Positions 48,356-60,770 of a DNA stretch of 64,000 nucleotides are shown one piece after another. Origin of the DNA: Trema orientale (taxonomy: Eukaryota; Streptophyta; Magnoliopsida; Rosales; Cannabaceae); the NCBI GenBank assembly GCA_002914845.1, contig JXTC01000662.1, forward strand, positions 62,001 through 126,000, in the 5' to 3' direction. Every line of letters begins with the position of its first letter. Position 1 is the first letter of the stretch. The translations under genes and the position numbers were made by a program. Under the pieces are notes generated by a model. The model saw nothing but the letters and a program-made list of their open reading frames with translations, searched no databases and was not told the origin of the DNA.

Positions 48356-49146
48356 TCAAGCAGAAGCAAGCAGCATTTGGTCTTTGTTGTGGGTCTTGTC
48401 CTCGCCTCTGACACAAGTGAGGAAAAATATATGAGCGAGGAGTGTGGGTTGCGGTGGGGGGGGAGCAAAACATCAAACAGGTGAGGTGCAAAAGAGAAAA
48501 GAAGAGTAGATGTTATATACCTTGTATTATTATGATTATGATTATTGTGGTGGTGAAGAAGGAAGGTCTTGGTGATGAGATTGCAGAAGAGGTAAACAAA
48601 CTGGAGGGAGTCATTGGCGGGGACGGGATAGGTGATCTTAGAGAAGTAGTCCAAGGGCATAGCGGAGTCGACGAGGGAGACGATGGGAATGCGGAGGCGA
48701 TGGGCCTCGAGGATGACAGAGGACTTGCGGTCAGAGTCGAAGATGACGAGGCAATCAGGGGGCTGAGTGGGACCGAAGCAGAGCTTCTTGTTGCGGGAGC
48801 GGAACTTCTTGGGGCTGAAGCTATTGGTGAGGAAGCCACCGGTGCGCCAGAGAGAGTTCATGGAAGGGGAGTAGCAGCCGATCTTCTTGGTCATGTGCTC
48901 GATGATCTCGTCAAACAGTGGGTTGGTGTTCACGAACATGAATCGGCCCTTTTGCTGAGCCAGGGAGGCGATGAACTGGGAGGCGTTGCGGAGGCAGATG
49001 AGGGTTTTGTCAGAGTCCATGATCGCCGTCCCATTGCGACTTCCGTACGTGAACACCTTCAAATGCTGACCCACCACACGCCGCCCTAGCTGCGCGTTCG
49101 TGCTCAGCAGCTTCTGTATCACTATCGAATGGAGCGGCGACGCCAT
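48356..49146 (-). CDS. RPS2: Mitochondrial small-subunit ribosomal protein S2 (uS2m), nuclear-encoded
   Basis: Component of the mitochondrial 30S-like subunit. In many dicots rps2 has moved from the mitochondrial genome to the nucleus. Exon 1 is 49146-48521 and exon 2 is 48407-48356, joined in frame to 225 aa, near the ~220 aa of the Arabidopsis protein. The start is the ATG of MASPLHSIVIQKLLSTNAQL. Family motifs are GRRV, TLICLR, GRFMFVNTNPLFDEI, WRTGGFLTNSFSPKKF, PPDCLVIFDS, RIPIVSLVD and the YPVPANDSLQFVYLFCNLIT block. No long N-terminal extension is present, so any targeting signal must lie within the first tens of residues. After residue ~195 the sequence becomes LLHHHNNHNHNNTR, derived from an AAT/CAT microsatellite, and then an unfamiliar tail. 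The C-terminal exon is less certain than the rest. Confidence 0.88.
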
Positions 49147-49190
49147 TCCTGCCTGCCTGCCCCTCTTCGGAGGACGGACCAAATAGGCCT

Positions 49191-49263
49191 TTGCTTGCTT
49201 CACTACCAACTCCAATCCCTACACCCTCGGCCTTGGCCCTTGCTTGCTTCACTACCAACTCCA
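49191..49263. repeat. 24-bp direct repeat in the S2 leader
   Basis: The 24 bases starting TTGCTTGCTTCACTACCAAC occur at 49191-49214 and 49240-49263, 49 bases apart, just upstream of the S2 ATG on the minus strand. Confidence 0.9.
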
Positions 49264-49264
49264 G

Positions 49265-52200
49265 CCCATCATCACCACCAGGCCCAATAGGCCCACGTTC
49301 CACAGATTAATTTTGTGATACTACATTCACATTCAATGCCATTTTTCTACCAAAATACTTGACAAATGACAAATCTAAACTAGTTGGGAAAAATTTAGAT
49401 GCAAATTTGAAAATTTATGATTAAAAAAAAAATAAATTGCCATAAAAACAAGAAAAAACAAAACAAAACAAAAAAAACCGGAAAAAAGAAACTACGAGAA
49501 GTGAAAACTTGACCCCCACAAACTTCCACTCACCCTAATTTCCTCCTCATTACATTTATGTTATCCGTTATCGATGAAAGGAGCCCAAAATACTCCCCAT
49601 TTGAAATGATAATTTTGTTACTTCAAAAATTTGTTCCCACGCACTTTTTTGAGCACCAAACACGAGGCTCGTGTAAAATACCTCAATCCCTTCCTTAACC
49701 ACGCCTAAAGAGACAGAAGATTTTGACAATCGTCCTCTATAAAAATTATCATAAAAAAAGTTATGCAAGTCATGCAATTAGAGTTTCATGTAATGAAGAT
49801 TAGGAGCTTAAACAAAGTGATTAGGTCACCAAAAACATACACCATTATATAATCCAAGGTAATGAGGGTTTAGTTAACTATTATTTTGCGAAAGCTTTCT
49901 GTTATCCCGGTATTGCATTGATCATTGTTTATTCGTATATTAATGCGATTAAGTGTAATTTTGCCCACAAGAATGACAATTATTTTGATTATTTTGCCCA
50001 AAAGAATGATGGATTAGGCAGAGTTGGATTATACACTTTAAAATTGAATAGATCTCAACTCTCACATTCGAGTTTTGATTATTCCAGTTTTTTGCTTATT
50101 CTCCAAGCTAAACCGAAGAAATTGAATAGAAACTTTATATCACGAACAATTATCAATAGAATTGTATGATATAACGTTCATAAATACGTTTTAAAAGCTA
50201 GTTCAAGTTTTTGAGTTATTGATGGCTCATGTCTGGATCATGAGTTATATTCAATTGCCTTGCGAATTAATACAAGTTTTCGTGCTTTTCTTCCAAAATG
50301 TGGTTCTTTTGTTTTCTTGGTTTTATGATGTATGGAAGGAAGAAAATAATGAATCGCAACGCTAATTTATGGACATTTCTTTTATGAGGATAAAAGTGTA
50401 AGTAAATTTTTTTTTTTTTTTAAAAAAGATTTGTTATTTGAGTTGTTAAATTTAAAATACTGGCAACATTGTAAATTTGAAGTACAGACCAAATTTAACA
50501 GATAATTGCGCACACATTTTCTTTATCCCCGCACAAACTCTTGAATTGGCATTGAAATCATATACCATGTGCATTTTTTTTCCTCAATTAATGCCTTAGG
50601 CTTTTTACCCATGTAAATTTCGTATTTGGCTATGAAGTTGCAAAGTTGGTTGTCTATTTCTGAAAACAAGCACATTGTGGCAACAGCAATAGCTATGGAA
50701 TGAGAGTCGGAGACAAGGACCTCTAAGAGACCACAAAAAATCATGCTAGATTGATTGTATTTGACTATAAGTTTATAACATATTCACCGCATACCGTTTC
50801 TCTTGTCAACAATATAAACAATGTTATCCGAATTACAATTATAGCAGAAGCAGATAGACAAGCCTCTGAAACTGAGAGCAGCTTATCCTTATCATATGAA
50901 TGGCGCTTGAAGCCAAATTTGCTAAAATCATATTTCACTCTCTGAAGCTAGAGCGCTCGACATGTTTGACTTTAATAATATGGACGGACGGATTGGAGAC
51001 TGGTATATATATGTGCCTTACTATACAAAAAGCCACAAAACACGTTGGAATAATGGAGTATTTGCAAAGGAGGAATATTACATTTGACAATTTGAGACAA
51101 AGTGGGATAGCTGGATATCATAAGAAGCGAGGAAAAGACGCATTGACGACTTAAGCACGCAATTCTACTGTTCGTCCCAACTTAGGATACATGAGAAATG
51201 ACCACATAGAAAGTAACCTCTGATCTCAAGTCTAATTGTTTGTCTCAACAACATAATAAATCACCGACATTTCAATGCCTAAAAATTGACTCAGCTCATC
51301 ACAAACGAAACAACCAAAAATTTTCTCTCTTTCCAATTGCCAGCCACTGTCTGCAACTGGTTGTCAAAGAATGGCAGTTCCTTCTCTCAACAGCAATTTT
51401 GCAGGAGAGAGACAGGAAAGTGAATGTTGGCTACTAGTAATGGAATGACTTGCTCCTTTTATTATTAGGCTTGGAGTTCGAACAACTGGCTGGAGAGGTT
51501 TCAGGTTTCAACGATGAGAAGTGAGAATTAGCAATAGCACCTCACCTCTTACTCCACTACTTTGCAAATGAAGTCCATCGGATAGGATCAACTTGTGATA
51601 CTCCAAAAGCAGTGGTACGCACCCCAAAAGTATAATAGAGACTGCTGTGCTCCCAGCTACCAATGTCAAAACACTTTCCTCTGAATAACTTGTTAAACAG
51701 CAATATACCATGTTCAAACCTTTGGATAGGGGTTCTTTCTTTTTTTTTTCTTTTTCGATGAAGATGCATTATGCACGAAGCAAGTAGATTGAGTTGGTGG
51801 CTGATTATTCTCAGATGGTAGCCTAATCTCTACAACCTAAACTAATAAAACATAGTAATTGATTTCGACTGTATGTCCAACAACTAAATAGCCGAGAAGA
51901 ATATTTAGAGGAAAAAGGAAAATAACAAAAGAGGCGAGAATGTTATGACGTGGCGGGGGGAAATGAATTGAATCCCATATTTGGGAGTAGGAGGAGGAGG
52001 AGGAGGAGGAGACGTATTTGTTATGATTATGAATGAAACTGTGTATGCCATAATCGTGGAAAGCGATCTCAACATATTCCTTACAAACAATAAAATATAG
52101 TAACAGAGAGAAAATGATGAGGCTTATAATGGTAATGGTTTATGTTTCAAAATAAATGAGAAGAAAGATGATGCTACAAGCGCCACTAATCAAATCAAAT

Positions 52201-52440
52201 AAATAAGTGTCATAAATCAAATCAAATCAAATCAAATATTTGGAAAAATAGAAAAAAAAGATATCTCAAGTCTCCAATATGGTTTAATAATACTTACAAG
52301 ATAGAAAATAAGTGAGCATAGTGGCATTATTTGATCCAGTAATAGAATCAAATTATGAGGTCAAACCCCTAAAAGCAATTAGCATCCCAGATCTTGAAAC
52401 TTTCGATTGATTTATCAAAATAAAAAGCTAGAAAAGTAAT
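49265..52440. other. Spacer, no gene recognised
   Basis: Poly-A-rich near 49430-49490. A minus-strand frame at 51557-51769 (with ILLFNKLFRGKCFDIGSWEH) looks exon-like, but I do not recognise it. A GGA repeat lies near 51990-52012. Confidence 0.4.
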
Positions 52441-52880
52441 GAATCGAACGAGATAAGATAAGACATAGACATAGACATAGACATAGACATGCATAGATGG
52501 AAATCAGAAATAGAAATCAGAAATAGAAACCTCAGAGCAAAGAGCGAGAGCGAGAGCGAGAGCGTGTGTGAGTTACAGAGGTGAGAGGTGAGATCTGAGA
52601 TCCGCAGGCGGAGAGGAAAGAGGAAACCCCCTTCACCGCGGTCTCCGATTCAGTTGATGCAAGGCGGGATCCATTTCGCTCAAATCTAAATCCACTTTAA
52701 AAAGAGTTTCAGCAGCACAGCGAACCAGTTCCCGACCTGCACCAAGCGAATTAGAGACCGCCGGTAACTGAATCACAACCCTACTACTACTACTACTCTA
52801 AAATACTCTCTACCAAGTGCTCTATACTAGTATATAAACTCTTTCCCTTTCCCTTTCCCTTTCCCTTTCCCTTTCTCGGA
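52440..52880 (-). promoter_or_regulatory. Candidate minus-strand promoter and leader
   Basis: On the minus strand a TATA-like TTTATATAC (about 52832-52840) is followed by a GC-richer stretch (about 52580-52780) with an AGT/CTA trinucleotide run. Simple repeats crowd the area: TTTCCC hexamers (52842-52875), GAGCGA (about 52537-52563) and AGACAT (about 52463-52492). No clear coding exon follows, so this could be the leader of an unrecognised or non-coding transcript. Confidence 0.3.
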
Positions 52881-53585
52881 ATGGGAAAATAAAATAAATA
52901 AATATTGCAAATATATGCCTGCTAATGCTAATCTCTCTGTCAATTCCCCTTTTATACTCCCCAACCAACACCCAGATTCTGCCACGTCCTCACCCACCGA
53001 CTCCCTCCGCAGATGGTTTATTTTCTTCATTTCACATTTTGCCCTGCGATTTCCCTTTATTTACACCCTCATCTCCCGCACGTGCCATACTCACGCTTCT
53101 TTTCTTCTACTGTCACTCGACCGTCGACCCACTCTTATCTACCATACAATAACGACTAGCATAGAAAACTTCCCTAAAATAACCTCACGTGACCACCAAA
53201 TTCTAATCTGTTTATTCCACCCTATAATTGTCTATATACACATCTTTTTTTCAACCGACAAAACAAAAATTAATTGAACTTCAAATTTCTTACATGAAAA
53301 CATAGGGGAGTTCCAGTGTAGGAGCAGCGTTTTCACTCTTTCAAATTTTTCTCTCGTACAATATAGTGTATCCGATTTCCTATATACACTTTTTTTTATT
53401 TTCATCCGACAGTGTAGATAGCCCTCCTACTTATAGGAGGGATTTTGCCCCTCCTAAACTGAATTTCCTTGAAATCATAATCTTAATTTTTTTTTTAATC
53501 TTAATTAATATTCTCTGCATGGTTAGACATGCCATATCACTTACATTAGCTTTTAATGTATTCATCTCTATTTTTCATTTCTCGA

Positions 53586-54500
53586 GGATAATATCAAATA
53601 AAACACTAACATAACGTTCCTTAGACAACAAGGGTAGAGTTGGCTCACCAGCAGGGACTTGAATTTTCTTTTATATATATATATATATATATTCATTAAG
53701 TTTGTAAAAATTTTAACATAACTTTTAAAAAAGTTTGAAAAAAATAATTAAGTCTCCAAAAAGATTTTAAGAATACAATAAGACCTTATAGGCCCACAAT
53801 TAAAAGTTTGTTGCATTGGTTAATAAAAAAAATGTCCAAACCCATTTCAGAATTAATATAGCTCATTATTTCATTTTAATTGATTTTAAATAAATTCAGT
53901 AAAGAAAACATATATTTTTCAGACTTGCTTCTTTGTATAACATACTTGTGTCTATGTTGATATATTTTTAACTTTTGACAATAAAATATTAACTTACTTT
54001 ATTCAGTGTTATCCAAAGGATTTTTCTACTATAGAACTCATGGGACTTGATGATTAGCTTGAAAGATATATAATTGATATGCATTCTATTGAGAAATTTA
54101 ATAGATTGAAAAGTATTGGTGATATTGCACAAAAAATAGCTGAGATAAGAAGAAATAATATTTAACCTCTCGTTTATCGACTCGTGACATCCGCATTAAT
54201 TTTACCAGTTGCTATTGTTAATGTAGAGATGATATTCTATTCTATGAATTTTTTGAAGAATCGGCTACGCAATAGAATGTGTGATCAATAAATGAATGAT
54301 AATTTGCTTATTTATATTAAAAGACATCTTTAATGATATTGATAATAAACTAATTGTAAAATATTTTCAATGAATAAAAATACGTCAAGTACAATTGAAA
54401 TGTATTATTATTTTCAATTATTTTTGAAATTATAGTTACGGTCCAATCCCTTCCGAAGAGAATTCCTAGCTCTGTTCCTGCTGGATAATATCAAATAAAA
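53586..54500 (+). pseudogene. hAT transposase relic (C-terminal dimerisation region) between 18-bp direct repeats
   Basis: From 54007 one frame with stops reads CYPKDFSTIELMGLDD, LERYIIDMHSIEKFNRLKSI, PLVYRLVTSALILPVAIVNV, EMIFYSMNFLKNRLRNRM and MNDNLLIYIKRHL. This is the hAT C-terminal dimerisation domain as found in plant zinc-finger MYM-like hAT proteins; the usual VER is NVEM here. The 18-mer GGATAATATCAAATAAAA occurs at 53586-53603 and 54483-54500 on either side. Inside these, CCAGCAGGGAC and GTTCCTGCTGG form a short inverted pair. Only the tail of a transposase is present and it is broken. Confidence 0.7.
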
Positions 54501-54766
54501 TTATTGATTTTTTAACTTTTTTTCGACAAAAATCTACATGTTGTTGTTAACATTAAATTAAATAAAATATTTTATTTTCTCTCAAAAAAATATTATTTGT
54601 GTTTTTTTCAATCAAATTTCACCGAATTCATATATATAAATCTAAATTGGAGCTTAAAGAAGTGTTGAAAAAATATCTTTATTATTTAAAATTGTTGATT
54701 GATATCCACATAAGCAGTTGGAATACAAGTCGGAATACAACCATTTAGACCGATGATGGTTTATAA

Positions 54767-55484
54767 TAGGGGTGTTCATGGCCGGTTTGGACGGTCTAAA
54801 TCGTCAATCCAGAAACCAATCTGAATGTGCAGTTTGGTCGATTTACTAATCCGTGCGATTTGAGTTTGTCGATTCAAACCGGCCAAACCGCACCTACATT
54901 TTTGCGGCCAGTTTGGGCGGTTTCCGCGGTTTGAAAACTTACAAAATTTGAATTAATACAATATCAACTAAGCTTATATCATAATCATATTTCATCTAAA
55001 ATATAAAGTCCAAATATAAAACGAAACCATAACATAGTTAAAAGCTATAACCAAATCGAAAGTCATAGTAAACTTAAATTTTAGTTACAACTTACAACTT
55101 AATCAAAATTGAATAGTAAAGTTAAAGTCTTTAATCTTAAACATATCATAACAACAAGACTTAAAGTCTAAAATATCATAAGAGTCTTAAGTAACATAGT
55201 CCTAAATAACCTAAGAATAATCATTACTCAATTAGAATGAATAAGTTTAAATTTTTAACTATTAATATACATTTTTTTAAAAAAAAAATACATATACAAA
55301 CTTATTGGCCGGTTCGGTTTGAATCCGACCAAATTTTTTTAAAACCGAAAACTAAACTGGCCAAGTCGGTTTTTATATTTTCTAATCCGTAACCGGTCAT
55401 TTAAGAAGAAAAACCGCACGGATTGGGCGGTTTGGACTGAATTGGGTGGTTTCCAAAGTTTGGCAGTTTTTTTGAACACCCTTA
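54767..55484. mobile_element. 718-bp hAT MITE with perfect 8-bp target duplication
   Basis: The left terminus is TAGGGGTGTTCATGG; the reverse complement of the right terminus is TAAGGGTGTTCAAA. GTTTATAA is present on both sides (54759-54766, 55485-55492). Subterminal GGTTTGG / CCAAACC motifs occur at both ends. Non-coding. Its termini are similar to those of the nested element at 40867-42352. Confidence 0.92.
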
Positions 55485-56022
55485 GTTTATAACTTTTAAA
55501 ATGTCCAATTATTATGGCTTTCAAGCACGCATAAATTTTTTTTCTGACTTATATTATAGGATTTCAAAACATAAAAACGCTTTCTTCAACAGTTTTAACT
55601 CCTAAGGTTATATAAGCAGATCTAGTAAGATTTTAGGTGGGGTGGGGGGGAATTATGGGTAGTTTCTTTTTGTAAAAATGATAAAGTTGGTTTTTTGTTT
55701 TTTTGTTTTTTTGTTTTTCCCTTTGTTTAGGGGACGTTGAATGCTCTCAAATTACCCGACAGAGGAGGAAGTACTTCTACTAGAAATAAGAAAATATACA
55801 GTTATGAATTTACCCATGGCTTAAGCGGAAGAAAAAAAAAAATTATAAATCGTACTTTATGCCATTCATGCACCATGGCTTGGTTTCTTCTCTCGCATAA
55901 ATGTGTATTAAAATAAAAGTAAGGCCACGGAACTTGATTTTAATACAAGTGCTGGAACTTTCAGAGCTGCTTTTGACAACAAATGGTCATAAAGATTTAA
56001 AAAAAAAAAAACACATATATAT

Positions 56023-56195
56023 ATAGGGCACTAGGTATTTTTTTTACCTATATTTTTTATTATAAAAAATAAGAGAGAGAAATAATATTAATAATGCACG
56101 TGTTTTCATACACCTCATTATAACTGTTGATGATGATTCAACTGCTAAAAAAAAATACCTACACATAGATAAAAAAAAAATACTAATAGATTGGC
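56023..56195. mobile_element. Candidate short MITE
   Basis: The left end, CACTAGGTATTTTTTTTACC, and the right end form an imperfect inverted pair (reverse complement of the right end: CTATTAGTATTTTTTTTTTA). Part of the match is low-complexity T-runs and no target duplication was found. Confidence 0.35.
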
Positions 56196-56775
56196 AACCA
56201 TATATATTGAATTGAATATAAATGGAATGTGTATCTGTCTTTAGCTCTCGGAGTTCTTATCAAGAAAACCATGTACGTTTAGACCTTCTTGTTTTTCTAA
56301 TAAAAATGCGCCTCTTTTTTTTTTTTTTTTTCCCGGTTTAGGGAATTAAAAATACATGTAAAATTACGCATTCAAAAGTGTGGTCGGAAAGTTAAAGTTC
56401 ATATTCTTTTTTATTTTATTCAAATATGACACAACTCTCTTCTTAAGGAATCTTGAAATGCCTTTCTTTTATTTTCTTTTATTTATTTTTTAAATGGCTT
56501 TAGTTTATAATTTCTTTTTGTTTATTTAATCCTTTTGTCGTGCCCGAAAAAAAAAGAAGAAGAAAGAGATGAGGTTGGCACACATACAAAACAAGTGTGG
56601 TGATTTAATAACATTCATATGCATGTCGTTATAGCAGAATTAACAAATGCCGGTTCACTTTTTATCTTATCATGCTCAATCTACTCACAATTAAGAAAAA
56701 AGCTAACTGTAGAAGCACTTGCTGATAAGTATATATTAGTGGAACGACGAGCTTACCTTAGTTACTTCTTCATAG

Positions 56776-57231
56776 GGATGTCAATATAAATTACGGTTAT
56801 GGATATCCGTAGTTATCTGATCCAAATAGGAAGAAGAAAAATACTTCAAGTGGGAAAAATGATTTGAGCGGAGAATAACTGCACTGTTAATATGCGGGTA
56901 TGGTGCACGGACAGTATTAGTATAATCCACACCGTACCCGCTCCGATATATATACACATAGTATTATTATTATATGTATAGATATGTATTTAATTTTATA
57001 CTATTTATATTCTTATATCTTTAGTAAAAAAACGAATTTAGAAAATTATATGTACTTATATATTTAAAGTTTAGAGTTTGAAAATTATTAGTAAATTACT
57101 TTGTTTAATATTTTGTTGATTATGAAAAAGATCTAGTCTTTTCATCTTTTTTTTTAATATTTTATTATTATCAGTGGGTAACGGGTAACCACGGTTTTCT
57201 CCGTGTTCCGTTGTTAATACTCGTACCGTCC
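56776..57231. mobile_element. Candidate degraded hAT-like MITE
   Basis: TAGGGATGTCAAT at the left and CCGTCCCTGCA at the right suggest an imperfect terminal pair. GGGTAACGGGTAACC and TGCGGGTATGG resemble subterminal repeats of such elements. No target duplication. Confidence 0.3.
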
Positions 57232-59684
57232 CTGCATCTAAAAGAATGGTTAATAAGATGGATATAGTATTATTAATTGGCTTTCGGGGATGGGAATAGT
57301 AATTGAAAAACTGTCCCCAATTCGTCTTATTGTCATTCCTACTTCTTCTATTTAGGAAATTATTTTTACTTCTTTGTTCTCTCTCTTTTTTCCTCCCCTT
57401 ATTTTTTTCTGGGTTTATCTATAATTGTGATTTCGAAAAAACTAAGATAACTTCTGTAATTGTTTTTTTTTTCCCGTGGAATTTTAAAAGTGTAACTAGA
57501 ATGGTTGGTTACATCATCATCATGATCATTAATCGTCCGCAGTTTTCGTAAAGAATCTTTACTGAACATCATATATCTTTAGTGTTTTTTCATGTATAGA
57601 TTGTTGTACTAGAAACTAGATCAATTTTCCTAAATATTCATGTTAGGTAATTAATGATGTTCCGTGCTTGACCCAATATCTATAATTGGATTTCCTCATT
57701 TTGATTCCTTTCGTTTCATTTTCTTACCACAGTTCTCATCTCAATGTGAAAAAGGGAAAAATTAGGAATAAACTATGATGAATCCTCAACTATCCATTAG
57801 GGTGGGTGATGTTTAATTTGGTCCTGCATGAAAACTTGTTTCGATGAAAAAAAAAAAAAAAAAAAACCATAAACGATAGAAACAAAATTCAAATGATTTC
57901 ATTTTCTCTTATTTGGATTGCAACAAAAAACGATAGAAATTTTTTTTGATGTCATTTTTTAATATAAAGGATTTTGACACATTAATTTGTAAAACCAAAA
58001 ATGTCAAAATAAAGTTCTATAAATTTTTAAGAAAAATATTTTTCTCTTTTTATTTTCTATGATTTTTTCCTAGCAATTTTTTTTTCTTCTAAAATTCAGG
58101 TTCCAAACGGAACCAAAAGGACTTTTTTAAGAAAAGAAAATTTTTTGTTATAATAAATTATTTACTGCAATAAAAGTAATACAATTAAGAAAGTTTTAAT
58201 TATGAAATGGAGTATCATTACAGAAAAAACTATACTTAACATGTGTATGGGATTCAAGAACAAGTGATAAAGCGACAAGAATTACGACTATTATATTTGT
58301 TTTTTGGGTACTGTACTACTATTATATTTCAATAGAAAGTTTACATGCTAGTAATAACTTTATTCTTAGGCTAGAGTTAACCATACTATCAACAAATTTA
58401 TAATCATTTTCTACCAAAAGAAAATCATAAAATTTAAAAAAAAAACAATAACAAAATAAATAAAATATTTATGGATCTAAAATCTTGTGGGACAAAATCC
58501 CTATGAAAAAAAAAATTATGGGGACAAAGATCTTCACACCAAAAGAAGGATTATTTCAAAAAAAAATAAAAAAATCCTACTAGATGAAAGATCATCAAAA
58601 AGTCTTCCACTTCGACGAGTAGAAATCAAGGAAAAAAATAGTTGAGAGGAAGAATATGAATTTTTTTAAATATTTTTTAGAGAGATAAGATGGTTTTTCT
58701 TTTAACCAACAAACGAGAATTTTAAGAGAACATAATTATATTTAGTTGCAATATTTTTCTAAAGGGAAATAAAAATAAAATATATTTCTCCAAAACTAAT
58801 TGTGAAAAATTACTGAATTTAATTAAGTGTTCAATTAATTAATTAAATTGTGATAGAACATAAATGTAGAAATGACACTGGGATATTTATGTGGTTCCAC
58901 CAAGGCCTACTTATTGGGGTCACATCCAGTGAATGAATACTTATTAGTAATAACAAAAAGTTATAAATACTAATTGACTTAAACATAGAAAAAAAGAGAA
59001 AAGAAAGGTAAAGTGGATGGAAAAAAAAAGTTATGGGTCCCACTATTTTTTGGTCTCTCCAAATTAAAAAGAAAATTGGAAGGAAAAGATTCTGAAACTA
59101 TAATCAATGTAAAATTACATATTTATCCTTAAATTTTAAAATAAATTAGTATAATTAAAAAGGGCAAATTGTAATTTCACAATTTTTGGACTTTCTTTCC
59201 TTCATGCATACCAAATAATATTAAAGAAACATATTTTCCTTTCTATTACACATATTTTCTTTCCCTCCTATTTTTTCCTTCCAACTTATCAAGTACAGTC
59301 TAAATATAAAATCTCATATATTTGGTCTCATATTTGTTTGCAATATAAAGAAGCCAATAGAGACTCTTTCATAGGAATTAGAATATAACCGGAGCCACAT
59401 GGGGCCCAGAGCATGCAATTCTCCCACCCTCCCTTCCCCCTCTCCTCCCGAATTTTATTTTTGTTGCAGCAATTATGTAATTTTTTTTTCAAAATTAATC
59501 TCTCCCCCTAAATTTAGCCTTCGCCCTCTTGAAATTACAAAATTTTAAGTATGTCCCTCAAATTTTGGGTTTGATCCTTCATATAATTAAAGCACATTTG
59601 ACTTTTGCCCCATCTGAATTATATTATTGGCTTTACCCCTGAATATAACAAGCAGGAGACACTGGAAAATGAAAATAGCTAGAG

Positions 59685-60100
59685 CCTACAAGTGTATTTG
59701 ATAGGAGGGAGAAGTGGAAGGAATGAGAGGGGTGAGAAGATTATTAGATAAATTTAGGATATGATAATTATTTGGTATGGGAGATTTTAGGAGGGAATGG
59801 ATTAGACAAGTGATTTCAAATCCTCAATTTTATCCAACTTTTAATCCTTTCTAAATTGGAGAGATTTTAGGAGGGAGAAGTCCACTCAAGTAGTAGAATG
59901 CTTATTTTAACTATAATCTTTCTTTTTCCTTCCACCTCTCTTTCTTACCAAACACTGAAAAGGATTTAGTTTTCTCTCCTTCCTCTCATACCAAATATAA
60001 TAAAAAAAGAGTGTTCTTATTCTTCTCTCACTTCTCTTCCTTAAGCAATATAGGTCCCCTTCGTTCCTCTCTTCTCTCCCTCCTACCAAACATAGCCTAT
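59685..60100. mobile_element. MITE with GGTAGGAGGGAGAG-type inverted ends
   Basis: The left end has GTGTATTTGATAGGAGGGAG; the reverse complement of the right end has CTATGTTTGGTAGGAGGGAG. AGCCTAC on the left and AGCCTAT on the right may be the target duplication. Internal GAGATTTTAGGAGGGA motifs repeat. Non-coding. Confidence 0.6.
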
Positions 60101-60201
60101 ATGAACTAGTTACTAAATGGAAAAAGTCTACAATAACGATCTCATTTTGGAAGCAAACAATCAACTAAAATGCGTTTTCATTTAGTTTTGTTGGTCCCAA
60201 T

Positions 60202-60692
60202 TGTTATGCATCAAATTCACATCTACTCGAAGATAACGAGTAGATTTTTATCCCGAGATTTTCTCTATCCAAAATTCAAATCTCCGAGATATTAGGGATT
60301 ATATTTAGAATTTATGAGATAGGATTATTCAAATAAAGATTTTACTAGATCTTGGAGGAGATAAATATAAATTCAAATTCGTATTTACTGTAATTTTTTT
60401 TTGGTAATCTTTTTTGGTATTTGAAAAGATCTTATCTGTAACAGGAACCTATCTCCTCAGACCTATAATTATAAGGCTCTTGAGCAGAGAAATAGAACCC
60501 AATTAAAAGCTCTCCTGTAACCAGTATACTGAGAAAATAATACCGGCTATAGTAGACGTAGGCACTTTGTTCGAAAGGCTGAACCACTCTAAAATTCCTG
60601 TGTTCATCATTTTCTCTCCCATTCTCCCTTTAATCTTTAGTTTTCTAAAAAAATCATCAATCCTGTTGTTATACCAACTTCTGATATTAATA
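60202..60692 (+). repeat. 5' LTR of retrotransposon copy 2
   Basis: Starts TGTTATGCATCAAATTC and aligns with the reverse complement of both copy 1 LTRs. The 3' end (ATATTAATA) is mutated relative to the ATATCTACA of copy 1. Confidence 0.85.
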
Positions 60693-60770
60693 ATTGACGC
60701 TAGAAGGAGAGCCTTCGGTAAAAATATCCAGTCAAAATCACCATTTTTCTAGTTTTCTTGAATCCGAAAT

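Larger units (their letters stand above)
55493..59684. other. AT-rich spacer with weak MITE candidates
   Basis: No gene recognised. Two candidate inverted-repeat elements are listed separately. A CAAAAAA/GTTTTTTT-type tract lies near 55692-55720 and a 22-A run near 57845. Confidence 0.45.

Noticed and set aside
48442..49089. 215-codon plus-strand frame
   Set aside because: Antisense to the S2 ribosomal protein gene, whose minus-strand frame is conserved.
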